Shown piece by piece: positions 6,857 through 14,980 of a DNA stretch of 64,000 nucleotides (position 1 is the stretch's first letter; each line of letters opens with the position of its first letter). The DNA lies in assembly GCF_036116635.1 (NCBI RefSeq), contig NZ_CP107995.1, positions 4,092,001 through 4,156,000 of the forward strand, read 5' to 3'. The position numbers were made by a program, and so were the translations under genes. This DNA comes from Amycolatopsis sp. NBC_00345 (lineage in GTDB: Bacteria; Actinomycetota; Actinomycetes; Mycobacteriales; Pseudonocardiaceae). The notes under the pieces were generated by a model that saw only the letters and a list, made by a program, of their open reading frames with translations, was not told where the DNA came from and searched no databases.

Positions 6857-9024
6857 CCCTGTTCCTCCGCCGGCACGCGCTCCTGCTGGCCCTGCTCGCC
6901 GCGGGCACCGCGCTCCGGGTGCTGACCTGGGTGGCCTACCAGCCCGCGCTGCTCTACATCGACTCGTTCCGCTACCTGGGCAACCTCGGGCTGCGCGGCG
7001 ACCAGATGAACCCGATCGGCTACGACCTCGTGCTGCGGCCGCTGCTGGCCATCGGCGGGCTGGCCTTCGTCGCGGCCGTGCAGCACGTCGCCGGCCTCGC
7101 GATCGCCGTCGGGATCTACGCGCTGGCCCGGAAACTCGGCGCCCGCCGGTGGGTCTCCGCGCTCGCCGCCGCGCCGATCCTGCTGGACGGCTACCAGCTG
7201 CAGATCGAGCAGAACATCATGTCCGAGGTGCTGTTCGAGGCACTGCTGCTCGGGCTGCTGTGGCTCCTGCTGGCCCGGGGGAAGCCGAACTGGCGGCGGA
7301 TCGCGCTGGCCGGGCTGCTGATCGGGTTCGGCGTGCTGGTGCGGCTGATCGGGATCTCGCTCGCCGTGCCGTTCCTGCTCTACGTGCTCGCCGCCGGCAG
7401 CGCGTGGCGGCACTGGCGGGGCTGGCGCAACGCGGCCGCCGGGCTGCTCGCGATCGTCGTCGTGGTGGCGCCGTACGCGGTGGAAGTCAAGGCGCAGACC
7501 GGGAAATGGGGCCTGAGCGGGCCGTCCGGCAGCATGCTCTACGGGCGAGCCGCGGCCGTCGCGGACTGCGCGAACCTGCACCTCGACCCGACCCTGCAGG
7601 TGTTCTGCCCGACCCAGCCGATCCCGGAACGGCTCGTCGACAACTACACCCACGCCGACCAGGACCCGCTGTGGCCGGGGCCGCTGCCGCCGGGCGCCGA
7701 CCGCACCGCGCTGGCGAACGAGTTCGCGCACGACGTGCTGAAGGCGCAGTGGTGGGACGTCACGAAGGCGATCATCGGCGACTTCTCCAAGAGCTTCCGG
7801 TTCACCCGCGCCACCGCGATCAACGACGTGCCGCTCGACCGCTGGCAGTTCCAGCAGACCTACCCGCTGTGGGCCGACCCGCCCGGCGTCGCGATGGTCA
7901 CGCGGCAGTACGACGGCATCGACCCGACCGTGAACGAGCCGATCGCCGTGTTCCTGCGGGACTACCAGATCAACGGCGGGTTCGTCCCCGGCGCCGTGCT
8001 CGGCTTCTTCGCCCTGCTCGGCCTGCTCACCCTGCTGCGGCGCAAGAAACCACGGGACAAGGCGCGCGGCGGCGCCCTGTTCGCCGCCGGAACCGGGCTG
8101 TTCCTGCTCTTCGCTTCGGCCGTCTTCGAGTTCTCCTGGCGCTACCAGCTGCCGGCGCTCGTGCTGCTGCCGGTGGCGGGCGCGCTCGGCTTCACGACGC
8201 TGACCGCCGCCAGCCGCCGTCGGCTCGGGGCGTACCCGGACGCCGTGGACGACGGCGCGGTCGCGGACTTCGAAGCCCGGCACCCGGACACGAAACTGTC
8301 GGAGCTGACCGTGGTGATCGCCGCCTACAACGAGGCCGGCGGCATCGGGCAGGTGCTGGAGAAGATGCCCGACGAGTGCCTCGGCCTGCCCGTCGACGTC
8401 CTGGTGGTGGTCGACGGCGGCACCGACGACACCGCGCGGATCGCGCAGGAGCACGGGGCGTACGTCTGCGTCGCGCCGACCAATCGGGGCCAGGGTGCCG
8501 CGCTGCGCGTCGGGTACCACCTGGCCGCGAGCAAGGGCGCGAAGTACATCGTCACGACCGACGGCGACGACCAGTGCGACAACAGCGAAATGCCCGAGCT
8601 GATGGCCCCACTGCTCGACGGCAGCGCGGATTTCGTCACGGGCTCGCGTCGGCTGGGCTACGAAGAGGCCGACAGCCGGATGCGCTGGCTCGGCGTGCGG
8701 GTGTTCGCCTGGCTGGCTTCCGTGCTGACGTGGCGGAAAATCACCGACACGTCCTTCGGATTCCGGGCCATGCGGGCGGAACTCGCCTGCGCCGTCCCGC
8801 TCAACGAGCCGCAGTACCAGTCATCGGAACTGCTGCTGGGGATCACCGCGCGCGGCGCCCGCGTGCTCGAGCGGCCGATGAGCATGCGGCTGCGCAAGGC
8901 GGGCAAAAGCAAGAAGGGCAGCAGCCTGGTCTACGGCGCGAACTACGCCCGCGTCATGACGGGGACGTGGTGGCGGGGGTACGTGCTGCGCCGCGGCCGA
9001 ACACGAAGCGGTCGAGCATCGTGA
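6853..9024 (+). CDS. GT-C membrane glycosyltransferase fused to GT2 glycosyltransferase
   Basis: 723 aa from GTG 6853. The N-terminal part (to about 455) is a multi-pass membrane protein of the GT-C type (ArnT/PMT-like), with an early D-S-F acidic loop after the first TM helix, a large extracytoplasmic loop and a final helix near 440. The C-terminal part (about 480-720) is a soluble GT2 transferase of the dolichyl/polyprenyl-phosphate sugar synthase type: VVIAAYNEAGGIG, VVVDGGTDDT, TNRGQGAALRVGY and the metal motif TTDGDDQ. The fusion could make a polyprenyl-phosphate sugar and then transfer it outside the cell (inference). The 3' end overlaps the convergent GtrA gene by 71 bases. Confidence 0.85.
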   Translation: MTLFLRRHALLLALLAAGTALRVLTWVAYQPALLYIDSFRYLGNLGLRGDQMNPIGYDLVLRPLLAIGGLAFVAAVQHVAGLAIAVGIYALARKLGARRWVSALAAAPILLDGYQLQIEQNIMSEVLFEALLLGLLWLLLARGKPNWRRIALAGLLIGFGVLVRLIGISLAVPFLLYVLAAGSAWRHWRGWRNAAAGLLAIVVVVAPYAVEVKAQTGKWGLSGPSGSMLYGRAAAVADCANLHLDPTLQVFCPTQPIPERLVDNYTHADQDPLWPGPLPPGADRTALANEFAHDVLKAQWWDVTKAIIGDFSKSFRFTRATAINDVPLDRWQFQQTYPLWADPPGVAMVTRQYDGIDPTVNEPIAVFLRDYQINGGFVPGAVLGFFALLGLLTLLRRKKPRDKARGGALFAAGTGLFLLFASAVFEFSWRYQLPALVLLPVAGALGFTTLTAASRRRLGAYPDAVDDGAVADFEARHPDTKLSELTVVIAAYNEAGGIGQVLEKMPDECLGLPVDVLVVVDGGTDDTARIAQEHGAYVCVAPTNRGQGAALRVGYHLAASKGAKYIVTTDGDDQCDNSEMPELMAPLLDGSADFVTGSRRLGYEEADSRMRWLGVRVFAWLASVLTWRKITDTSFGFRAMRAELACAVPLNEPQYQSSELLLGITARGARVLERPMSMRLRKAGKSKKGSSLVYGANYARVMTGTWWRGYVLRRGRTRSGRAS

Positions 9025-9460
9025 ACTTCACGACGAACACCAGCGCGTAGCTGGCCACGTACGCGGCGTCGATGAGCACGACCCACCAGACGTGCGGCAG
9101 GCCCAGCGGCGCGAGCAGGTGGCCGGTGAGCGTGGTCAGGCCCACCGAGGCGAGCCCGCCGAGCGAAATCACGGCGACGTAAGGCAACAGCTCGGCACCG
9201 ATCCGGGGACGGCCGCGCCGGCCCCACACCCAGCGACGGGTCAGGAAGAAGTTCAGCACGGCGCCGGCGGCGAACGCCAAAACGCTGGCCAGCCACGGTG
9301 CGCCGCCCAGCGCGAGCACCGACAGCAACGCAGCCTGGCTGAGCAGCGTCGCCCCGACCGAGCTGGTGGCGGCCCGAAAGAACCGGATTGTGCCGCGGCG
9401 CCGGGATCGGGGTGATTCCTCCGTCGTGCGAGGCTTCACCGGGTTGGTTACCGTCGTCAT
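8954..9460 (-). CDS. GtrA family membrane protein
   Basis: 168 aa with four hydrophobic segments (about 35-55, 65-80, 95-115 and 125-145) and the family signatures FFLTRRWVWG and VVKFTMLDRFVFG. GtrA-type proteins are small membrane partners of polyprenyl-phosphate sugar synthases and are thought to flip the lipid-linked sugar. The GT2 half of the neighbouring fusion is just such a synthase, which supports a shared role although the two genes are convergent and overlap by 71 bases. Confidence 0.88.
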   Translation of the reverse strand: MTTVTNPVKPRTTEESPRSRRRGTIRFFRAATSSVGATLLSQAALLSVLALGGAPWLASVLAFAAGAVLNFFLTRRWVWGRRGRPRIGAELLPYVAVISLGGLASVGLTTLTGHLLAPLGLPHVWWVVLIDAAYVASYALVFVVKFTMLDRFVFGRGAARTPATTSPS

Positions 9461-9640
9461 GTCCCCAGTCTCCCCTCGGCCGCTCCCGACGGCCGCCCGA
9501 CCCCCCGACGCATAGGAGATTCACAGCTCATTGCCAGGCCATCATCAGCACCTGGTCGATAAGTTCGAGCGCGGCCATGGCGTCATGTACAAAGAGGAAT
9601 CAGCGCGCTTGTCGCGTAAACGATACGGAAAGGCTCCTCA

Positions 9641-10795
9641 ATGCGAGTGCTGGTTCTCGGTGGCGACGGATACCTGGGCTGGCCCACGGCACTGCACTTG
9701 TCGGACAAAGGCCATGAAGTGGCTGTTCTCGACAATTTCGCCCGGCGGCAGTACGACGTCGAACTGGAAGCCGAGAGTCTCGTCCCCATCGAAGACCTGG
9801 CGACCCGCATCGATGCCTGGCAGGAGGTGTCGGGCAAGAAGATCACCTCTTACGTCGGCGACCTGCTCGACGCGGAGTTCCTGTTCGAAGCGGTGCGCGA
9901 GTTCGCGCCCGACTCGATCGTGCACTACGCGGAGCAGAGTTCCGCGCCGTATTCCATGATCGACCGCGAGCACGCCGTCTACACGCAGAACAACAATGTG
10001 GTCGGCAACCTGAACCTGCTGTACGCGATCGCCGAGATCAACCCGGACATCCACCTGGTCAAACTCGGCACGATGGGCGAGTACGGCACGCCCAACATCG
10101 ACATCGAAGAAGGCTGGCTCGACGTCGAGCACAACGGCCGCACGGACCGGATGCTCTACCCGAAGAAGCCGGGGTCGTACTACCACCTGTCGAAGGTGCA
10201 CGACTCGCACAACATCGAGTTCGCCTGCCGCGTCTGGGATCTGCGCGCCACCGACCTCAACCAGGGGGTGGTCTACGGCCAGGAGACGCCGCAGACCACC
10301 CTCGACCCGCGCCTGGCCACCCGCTTCGACTACGACGGCGTGTTCGGCACGGTGCTGAACCGCTTCGTCATCCAGGCGGTGCTGGGCCAGCCGCTGACCG
10401 TGTACGGCAAGGGCGGCCAGACCCGCGGCCTGATCGACATCCGCGACACCGTGGAGTGCATCCGGCTCGCCGTCGAGAACCCCGCCGACCGCGGCGAGTT
10501 CCGCGTGTTCAACCAGCTGACCGCGACCATGTCGGTGAGCGAGATCGCCGACCTGGTGGCGGACGCCTTCCCCGGGCCGGTGCAGATCGAGAACCTGGAC
10601 AACCCGCGCGTCGAGCAGCCGGAGCACCACTACAACGTCAAGCACACCGGGCTGGTCGGGCTGGGGCTGGAGCCGCACCTGCTGTCGGACACGCTGATCG
10701 AGTCGATGTTCGACATCGTCGGCGCCAACAAGCACCGGGTGAACGTCGACCGGATGCTCCCGCAGGTCCGCTGGCGCGGGGCGATCAAGAGCTGA
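9641..10795 (+). CDS. SQD1-type NAD-dependent epimerase (UDP-sulfoquinovose synthase family)
   Basis: 384 aa. The Rossmann motif GGDGYLGWPTA is near residue 7, then DNFARRQYD, a LVKLGTMGEYG strand and the catalytic YYHLSK. The sequence follows the SQD1/Agl3 family throughout, including the QNNNVVGNLNLLYAI and TRGLIDIRDT blocks. SQD1 proteins add sulfite to UDP-glucose to form UDP-sulfoquinovose for sulfolipid or glycan. Whether this one does so or is a related epimerase is not settled; no classic sulfolipid transferase gene is adjacent. GGAAAGG precedes the ATG, and a strong terminator follows. Confidence 0.85.
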   Translation: MRVLVLGGDGYLGWPTALHLSDKGHEVAVLDNFARRQYDVELEAESLVPIEDLATRIDAWQEVSGKKITSYVGDLLDAEFLFEAVREFAPDSIVHYAEQSSAPYSMIDREHAVYTQNNNVVGNLNLLYAIAEINPDIHLVKLGTMGEYGTPNIDIEEGWLDVEHNGRTDRMLYPKKPGSYYHLSKVHDSHNIEFACRVWDLRATDLNQGVVYGQETPQTTLDPRLATRFDYDGVFGTVLNRFVIQAVLGQPLTVYGKGGQTRGLIDIRDTVECIRLAVENPADRGEFRVFNQLTATMSVSEIADLVADAFPGPVQIENLDNPRVEQPEHHYNVKHTGLVGLGLEPHLLSDTLIESMFDIVGANKHRVNVDRMLPQVRWRGAIKS

Positions 10796-10814
10796 CGCGT
10801 TCTCCCTCTTGAAG

Positions 10815-10847
10815 ACGCCGGGCCGCTTTCGTGGCCCGGCGTTTTTT
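10815..10847 (+). terminator. intrinsic terminator after SQD1-type gene
   Basis: Perfect 10-bp stem ACGCCGGGCC / GGCCCGGCGT with an 8-base loop, then five or six T residues. It lies between convergent genes; the T-run is on the plus strand, so it mainly serves the SQD1-type gene. Confidence 0.9.
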
Positions 10848-10849
10848 CG

Positions 10850-11488
10850 TCAGTAGCGGGGCCAGGGGCCGAGCGGGGGCAGCGGGGCGGTGAGGCTCGC
10901 GCCGTTGCCACGGCCGGTGAGCCAGGCCGCGAGGTCACGGATGGGGCCGGCGACTCCGGTGTCCCCGGTTGGCGGGCCCCACCGGCGCGGCACATCGGTG
11001 GCCTTGAGGCTCGTGCCCGGCGGGATCCGCTCGCGCATGAAGCCGACGGCGTGAGCGGCGAAGTCCTCCGGCCAGTCGGCCGGGCCGATGCCGACGTCAG
11101 TGTCCACGAGGTGGATCCAGACCTCGCGCCAGCGCGTGTACACGGCCGGGGCGAAGGCCGGGCAGTCCTCGACCCGCGACCACACCCGTTCCAGGGCCTC
11201 GGCCTGGGTGGCGACGGCGGCGCGGTGCTCGTCGGCGGTCCGGCCGGCGGTGGCGTCGATGATCGCGTCCCGCTCCCCCGGCGCCCACATCGCGACTGCC
11301 TCGCCGCGCAACGCGTGCTCGACGACCCGGGTCCGTGCGCGCGCGGCATCGGCGAGGTGGGCGAGCACGTGGCCACGGGTCCAGCCGGGCAGCAGCGAAG
11401 GCCCGTGCACCGCGGCGTCCGTGAGCCCGGCGAGCGCGGCGCCGAACCGCCGGTGGGCCTCGGCGACGGCGGTGAGCGGTGGGGGCAC
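10850..11488 (-). CDS. maleylpyruvate isomerase family mycothiol-dependent protein
   Basis: 212 aa from GTG 11488; the frame stays open to 11572 but the extra 28 residues look unlike coding sequence. The DinB/MDMPI N-terminal helix bundle carries LLPGWTRGHVLAHLADAARA, the family's hallmark with one of its metal-binding His residues, and TRWREVWIHLVD holds another. Such proteins use mycothiol, the actinobacterial thiol, or act as related DinB-like enzymes; the substrate is unknown. Divergent from the SWIM operon. Confidence 0.82.
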   Translation of the reverse strand: MPPPLTAVAEAHRRFGAALAGLTDAAVHGPSLLPGWTRGHVLAHLADAARARTRVVEHALRGEAVAMWAPGERDAIIDATAGRTADEHRAAVATQAEALERVWSRVEDCPAFAPAVYTRWREVWIHLVDTDVGIGPADWPEDFAAHAVGFMRERIPPGTSLKATDVPRRWGPPTGDTGVAGPIRDLAAWLTGRGNGASLTAPLPPLGPWPRY

Positions 11489-11616
11489 GAGGTCCGATCG
11501 TAGCGGGCGGATCGTGGCGGCCGCCGGAATTGTCGGTGCCGGGTGGGATGCTTCTCCGGTCAGCCCCACCAAGGGGAGGGATCGACTGCGCGGTAAGGGA
11601 ACAGAGGCAAGGAATC

Positions 11617-12930
11617 GTGGGGGAACAGGTGACAGCGCGCTGGAGCCCGGAGCGCGTCGTCGGGCTCGCGCCGGACCCGGCGTCAGCGAAGGCCGGGCGC
11701 GGGCAGGCGGCGCCGGCGAAGTGGTCCAGCACCGGCGCGTCGGGGCGGGCCGTGTGGGGCGCGTGCCAGGGCAGCGGGAAGAAGCCGTACCAGGCGGCGG
11801 TCGAGCTGGCCGGGCCCGCGTTCCGGTGCACGTGCCCGAGCCGGAAGTTCCCGTGCAAGCACGCGCTGGGGCTGTTGCTGTTGTGGTCGTCGGGGCAGGT
11901 GCCCGAGACCCCGGACGAGGCCGGGTGGGTGCGGGACTGGTTGGAGGAGCGTGCTTCTCGCGCCACCCGCGCGGAGAAGCGGCCGGACGCGCCGAAGGAC
12001 CTCGAGGCCGCGGCGAAGCGCGCGCAAGACCGGATGGCCCGCGTCACGGCGGGCGCGGCCGAGCTGCGCGGCTGGCTGACCGACCGCGTCGGGGCCGGGT
12101 TCGCGGGCTTCGAGCGTGGTGGGGCCGAAGAGCTGCGCGGCGTGGCGGCGCGGATGATCGACGCGCAGGCGACGGGCCTGGCCGGTGGGCTGCGGCAGGC
12201 CGCGGGCCTGGTCGGCCGGGGCCGCGACTGGCCGGGTGACCTGCTGGCGGAGCTGTCGCTGCTGTACCTGCTCGCGGGCGCGGTGACCCGGCTCGACGAG
12301 CTGCCGCCCGGCCTCGCCGAGACGGTCCGCACCCGGCTCGGCTTCGCCGCGAGCACCGCGCAGGTGCTGGAGTCCGGCGAGCGCGTCGCCGACCAGTGGC
12401 TGGTCACCGGCGCGGTCGACGAGGAGCTGGACGCCCTCCGCACCCGCCACACCTGGCTGCGCGGGCGGCACTCCGGCCGTCCCGCGCTGGTGCTGTCCTT
12501 CGCGCCGCCGGGCCGTCCGCTGGACAGCTCGCTGCCGCCGGGCCACATCGTGCCGGGCGAGCTGGTCTTCTACCCGGGCTCGGTGCCGTTGCGGGCACTG
12601 GTGGCCGACCACACCGAGCCCGTCACGTCGCCGGTCCCGCGGGGTGACACCGTCGCCGAGGCACTGGCGTCCTACGCCGAGGCCCTCGCCGCCGACCCCT
12701 GGCTCGACCGCTGGCCCGTCCTCCTGGCCGACCTCACCCCGGCCACCCACCCGGACGGCTGGGCACTGTCCGATGTGGACGGCGCCGCCCTGCCCCTGAC
12801 CCCCGCCACCGACCCGTGGCGCCTGCTGGCCCTCGCCGCGGAACACCCGGTGACCCTCGCGGCCGAATGGACCCCCGCCGGCCTCCGCCCACTCACCTGC
12901 TGGCACCCGAACGGCGCGGTGCGCCTGTGA
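11617..12930 (+). CDS. SWIM zinc-finger domain protein
   Basis: 437 aa from GTG 11617, preceded by AAGGA at a good distance. The SWIM motif CxCx6CxH is intact at C71, C73, C80 and H82 (FRCTCPSRKFPCKHALG). The rest is an alpha-rich domain of unknown function with a beta-rich end. It opens a run of six genes each joined by a 4-base stop-start overlap (SWIM, low-complexity protein, DUF5691, MoxR ATPase, DUF5682, VWA). From memory, a similar SWIM/AAA/VWA set is the yehLMPQ group of E. coli, whose function is not established. SWIM fingers bind DNA or protein. Confidence 0.88.
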   Translation: MGEQVTARWSPERVVGLAPDPASAKAGRGQAAPAKWSSTGASGRAVWGACQGSGKKPYQAAVELAGPAFRCTCPSRKFPCKHALGLLLLWSSGQVPETPDEAGWVRDWLEERASRATRAEKRPDAPKDLEAAAKRAQDRMARVTAGAAELRGWLTDRVGAGFAGFERGGAEELRGVAARMIDAQATGLAGGLRQAAGLVGRGRDWPGDLLAELSLLYLLAGAVTRLDELPPGLAETVRTRLGFAASTAQVLESGERVADQWLVTGAVDEELDALRTRHTWLRGRHSGRPALVLSFAPPGRPLDSSLPPGHIVPGELVFYPGSVPLRALVADHTEPVTSPVPRGDTVAEALASYAEALAADPWLDRWPVLLADLTPATHPDGWALSDVDGAALPLTPATDPWRLLALAAEHPVTLAAEWTPAGLRPLTCWHPNGAVRL

Positions 12931-13541
12931 ACGAGCATCCCCTTCCGGCCGTGTTGCCCGGCGCCACCGCTTTTGCCGCGGTCGCGGTGATCGCCTCCGC
13001 CGCCGGCACGGTCATCGCCGCCCCCATCGCCGCGGCAGCGGCCGCGGTGGACGCCTCCGCGGGCACAGAGTTCGGTTCCGCCACAACAGAAACCCCTGCC
13101 ACCACCGCGACCACCGGTAGCGCAGCGATCACGACCGCCACCACCCGCGACACCGCAGCAGCAGCCACGGTGGACGCCTCCGCGATCGCAGACCTCACCT
13201 CCGCCACAACAACAACCCCTGCCGCCACCTCCGCGAGCGCCGCCACTGCCACCGCCACCGCGACAACAGCCACGGCAACCACCTCCCCGATCACAGACTT
13301 CACCTCCGCCACAACAGAAACCCCCGCAACACCCGCCACCGCAGCCGCTTCTCCCACCGCGGCGACCCCCGCCACCCCAGCCGCTTCCGCCACCGCAGCA
13401 ACCACCACCGCAGCCGCTCCTGTCACCGCGACAACCCCCGCCACCCCCACCACCGAACGGAGCCCTCTCCTGCCCCCGCGCACAACCCGTCCCCCGCTGG
13501 TCTCCCAGCACAACCCCCCACCCCAGGCGGTGCCCCGATGA
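12927..13541 (+). CDS. Ala/Thr-rich low-complexity repeat protein, coupled on both sides
   Basis: 204 aa. The GTG at 12927 overlaps the SWIM stop (GTGA) and the TGA at 13539-13541 overlaps the ATG of the DUF5691 gene (ATGA), so the frame fits exactly between its neighbours. After VNEHPLPAVLPG comes a hydrophobic Ala/Val/Ile stretch (about residues 12-40), then imperfect repeats with the core SATTETPAT at spacings of 41 and 35 residues, and a Pro-rich tail. More than half the residues are Ala or Thr. I know no family. The hydrophobic start could be a membrane anchor or signal, with a Thr/Pro-rich stalk as in O-mannosylated proteins (inference). ACA and GCA codons are commoner than in its neighbours. 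The opposite strand is also open here. Confidence 0.5.
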   Translation: MNEHPLPAVLPGATAFAAVAVIASAAGTVIAAPIAAAAAAVDASAGTEFGSATTETPATTATTGSAAITTATTRDTAAAATVDASAIADLTSATTTTPAATSASAATATATATTATATTSPITDFTSATTETPATPATAAASPTAATPATPAASATAATTTAAAPVTATTPATPTTERSPLLPPRTTRPPLVSQHNPPPQAVPR

Positions 13542-14980
13542 AGGCCTGGGAGGACCTCGTCAGCACCGCCCTGCTCGGCACCCGCCGCCGGACGCTCGAC
13601 CTCGCCGGGCAGCCGCCCGCGATCCGGGCGCTCACCGAAGGCGCCCAAGACCCCGCGGACGGGGTGCTGACCGCCGCCGCGCTCGTCACCAACTACCGCC
13701 GCGCCGGGCGGTTGCCGATCCCCGGGGCGCGGCGCGAGGACCCCGCCGAGCCGGACGGGCGGCCGTTCGTCCCGCCCGCGGCGCGCGAGCGGCTGGCCCG
13801 GCTGCTCCACGCGAACCGGCCCGAGCTGCTGGAGGAGTGGCTGAACGCCGTCGCCGCGACCGGTTTCCGGGTGCCGCCCGACCAGCTGCCCCAGCTCGCC
13901 GAAAACGCGCGGACGCGGGTGTCGCTGCGGGCGCCGCTGGCGGCGGTCGCCGGGGCCGTCGGCACCTGGCTCGGCGAGCGGAACCCCGACTGGGCGTTCC
14001 TGGTCGCCACGGTCGCGGACGACAACGACGACGCCTGGCAGTTCGGCACCCCCGCGCGGCGTCAGGCCTGGCTCGCGCGGGCCCTCGCCGAAGACCCGGC
14101 CGCCGCCCGGGCCGCGCTCGCGGCCACCTGGCGCAGCGAGCCCGCCGACCTGCGCGCCGCTTTCCTCGGCCTGCTCGGCGAGCACCTGGCCGAGGAAGAC
14201 GAGCCGTTCCTCGACGACGCGCTCGCCGACCGGGCGGCGGGGGTGCGCGACACGGCCACGCACCTGCTCGGCCGGCTGCCCGAAGCGGACCTCGGCCGGC
14301 GAATGGCGGCGCGGCTGCAGGACTGCGTCACCGTCCGCAGCCGGGAGTTGCGGGCCGATGTCCTGCAGCTGACCCTGCCCGAGGCGGACGACACCCTCCT
14401 GCGCGACGGCGTCCGCGTACCGCACGGGCCGGACCAGGGCACCGGGCGGCTGCGCGCGATCATTTCCGCCACCCCGCTGGGTTTCTGGGCGAAGTTCGGC
14501 ACGCCGGCCGACCTCGTCGGCATGCTCGTGGACGGCTGCCCGCTGCCGGTGCTGCGCGACAGCTGGGCCACGGCGGCGATCCGGCAGGGCGACGAGGCGT
14601 GGGCGCAGGCCCTCGTCGAGGCGGAGCCGGGCGGGCGCAGCACGGCCGCGCTGATCGGCGTGCTCGCCCCGGAGCGGCAGGCCGCCACTGTCGCGAAGCT
14701 CGCGCGGGGCCTCAAAGTCGAGGCCCTCACCCGGCTGATCCTCGACCTGCCCCGGCCCTGGCCCGAGGAGCTGGGCCGGGTGCTGCTCGACTGGGTCGCC
14801 GCCCAGCAGGACCACCGGCTGGTCGCGCACGCGGCCACCCTGATCGCCAAGGCGGTGCCGGCCGCCTGCCTCGGCCACCGCCTGGCTGTGATCCCCCTGC
14901 CCGGCGAGGCCGCCCCGTGGCGGCGCGCCGTCGCCGAAACCCTTACCTTCCGCCGCGAAATGCACGAGGAGCTCTCATGA
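13538..14980 (+). CDS. DUF5691 family protein
   Basis: 480 aa. It starts MKAWEDLVSTALLGTRRR, the characteristic opening of DUF5691 proteins found beside SWIM and MoxR/VWA genes. The rest is alpha-helical and HEAT-like, with segments such as RAAFLGLLGEHLAEEDEPFLDDAL and RDTATHLLGRLPEADLGRRMAARL. No catalytic motif is visible, so a scaffold or substrate-binding role is more likely than an enzyme (inference). ATGA overlaps join it to the low-complexity gene before and the ATPase gene after it. Confidence 0.85.
   Translation: MKAWEDLVSTALLGTRRRTLDLAGQPPAIRALTEGAQDPADGVLTAAALVTNYRRAGRLPIPGARREDPAEPDGRPFVPPAARERLARLLHANRPELLEEWLNAVAATGFRVPPDQLPQLAENARTRVSLRAPLAAVAGAVGTWLGERNPDWAFLVATVADDNDDAWQFGTPARRQAWLARALAEDPAAARAALAATWRSEPADLRAAFLGLLGEHLAEEDEPFLDDALADRAAGVRDTATHLLGRLPEADLGRRMAARLQDCVTVRSRELRADVLQLTLPEADDTLLRDGVRVPHGPDQGTGRLRAIISATPLGFWAKFGTPADLVGMLVDGCPLPVLRDSWATAAIRQGDEAWAQALVEAEPGGRSTAALIGVLAPERQAATVAKLARGLKVEALTRLILDLPRPWPEELGRVLLDWVAAQQDHRLVAHAATLIAKAVPAACLGHRLAVIPLPGEAAPWRRAVAETLTFRREMHEELS

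Noticed and set aside
12893..14965. Long minus-strand open frame opposite the low-complexity and DUF5691 genes
   Set aside because: It is antisense to a well-recognised DUF5691 protein; long antisense frames are a by-product of GC-rich codon third positions. Its Val/Ala repeats are only the complement of the Thr/Ala repeats.
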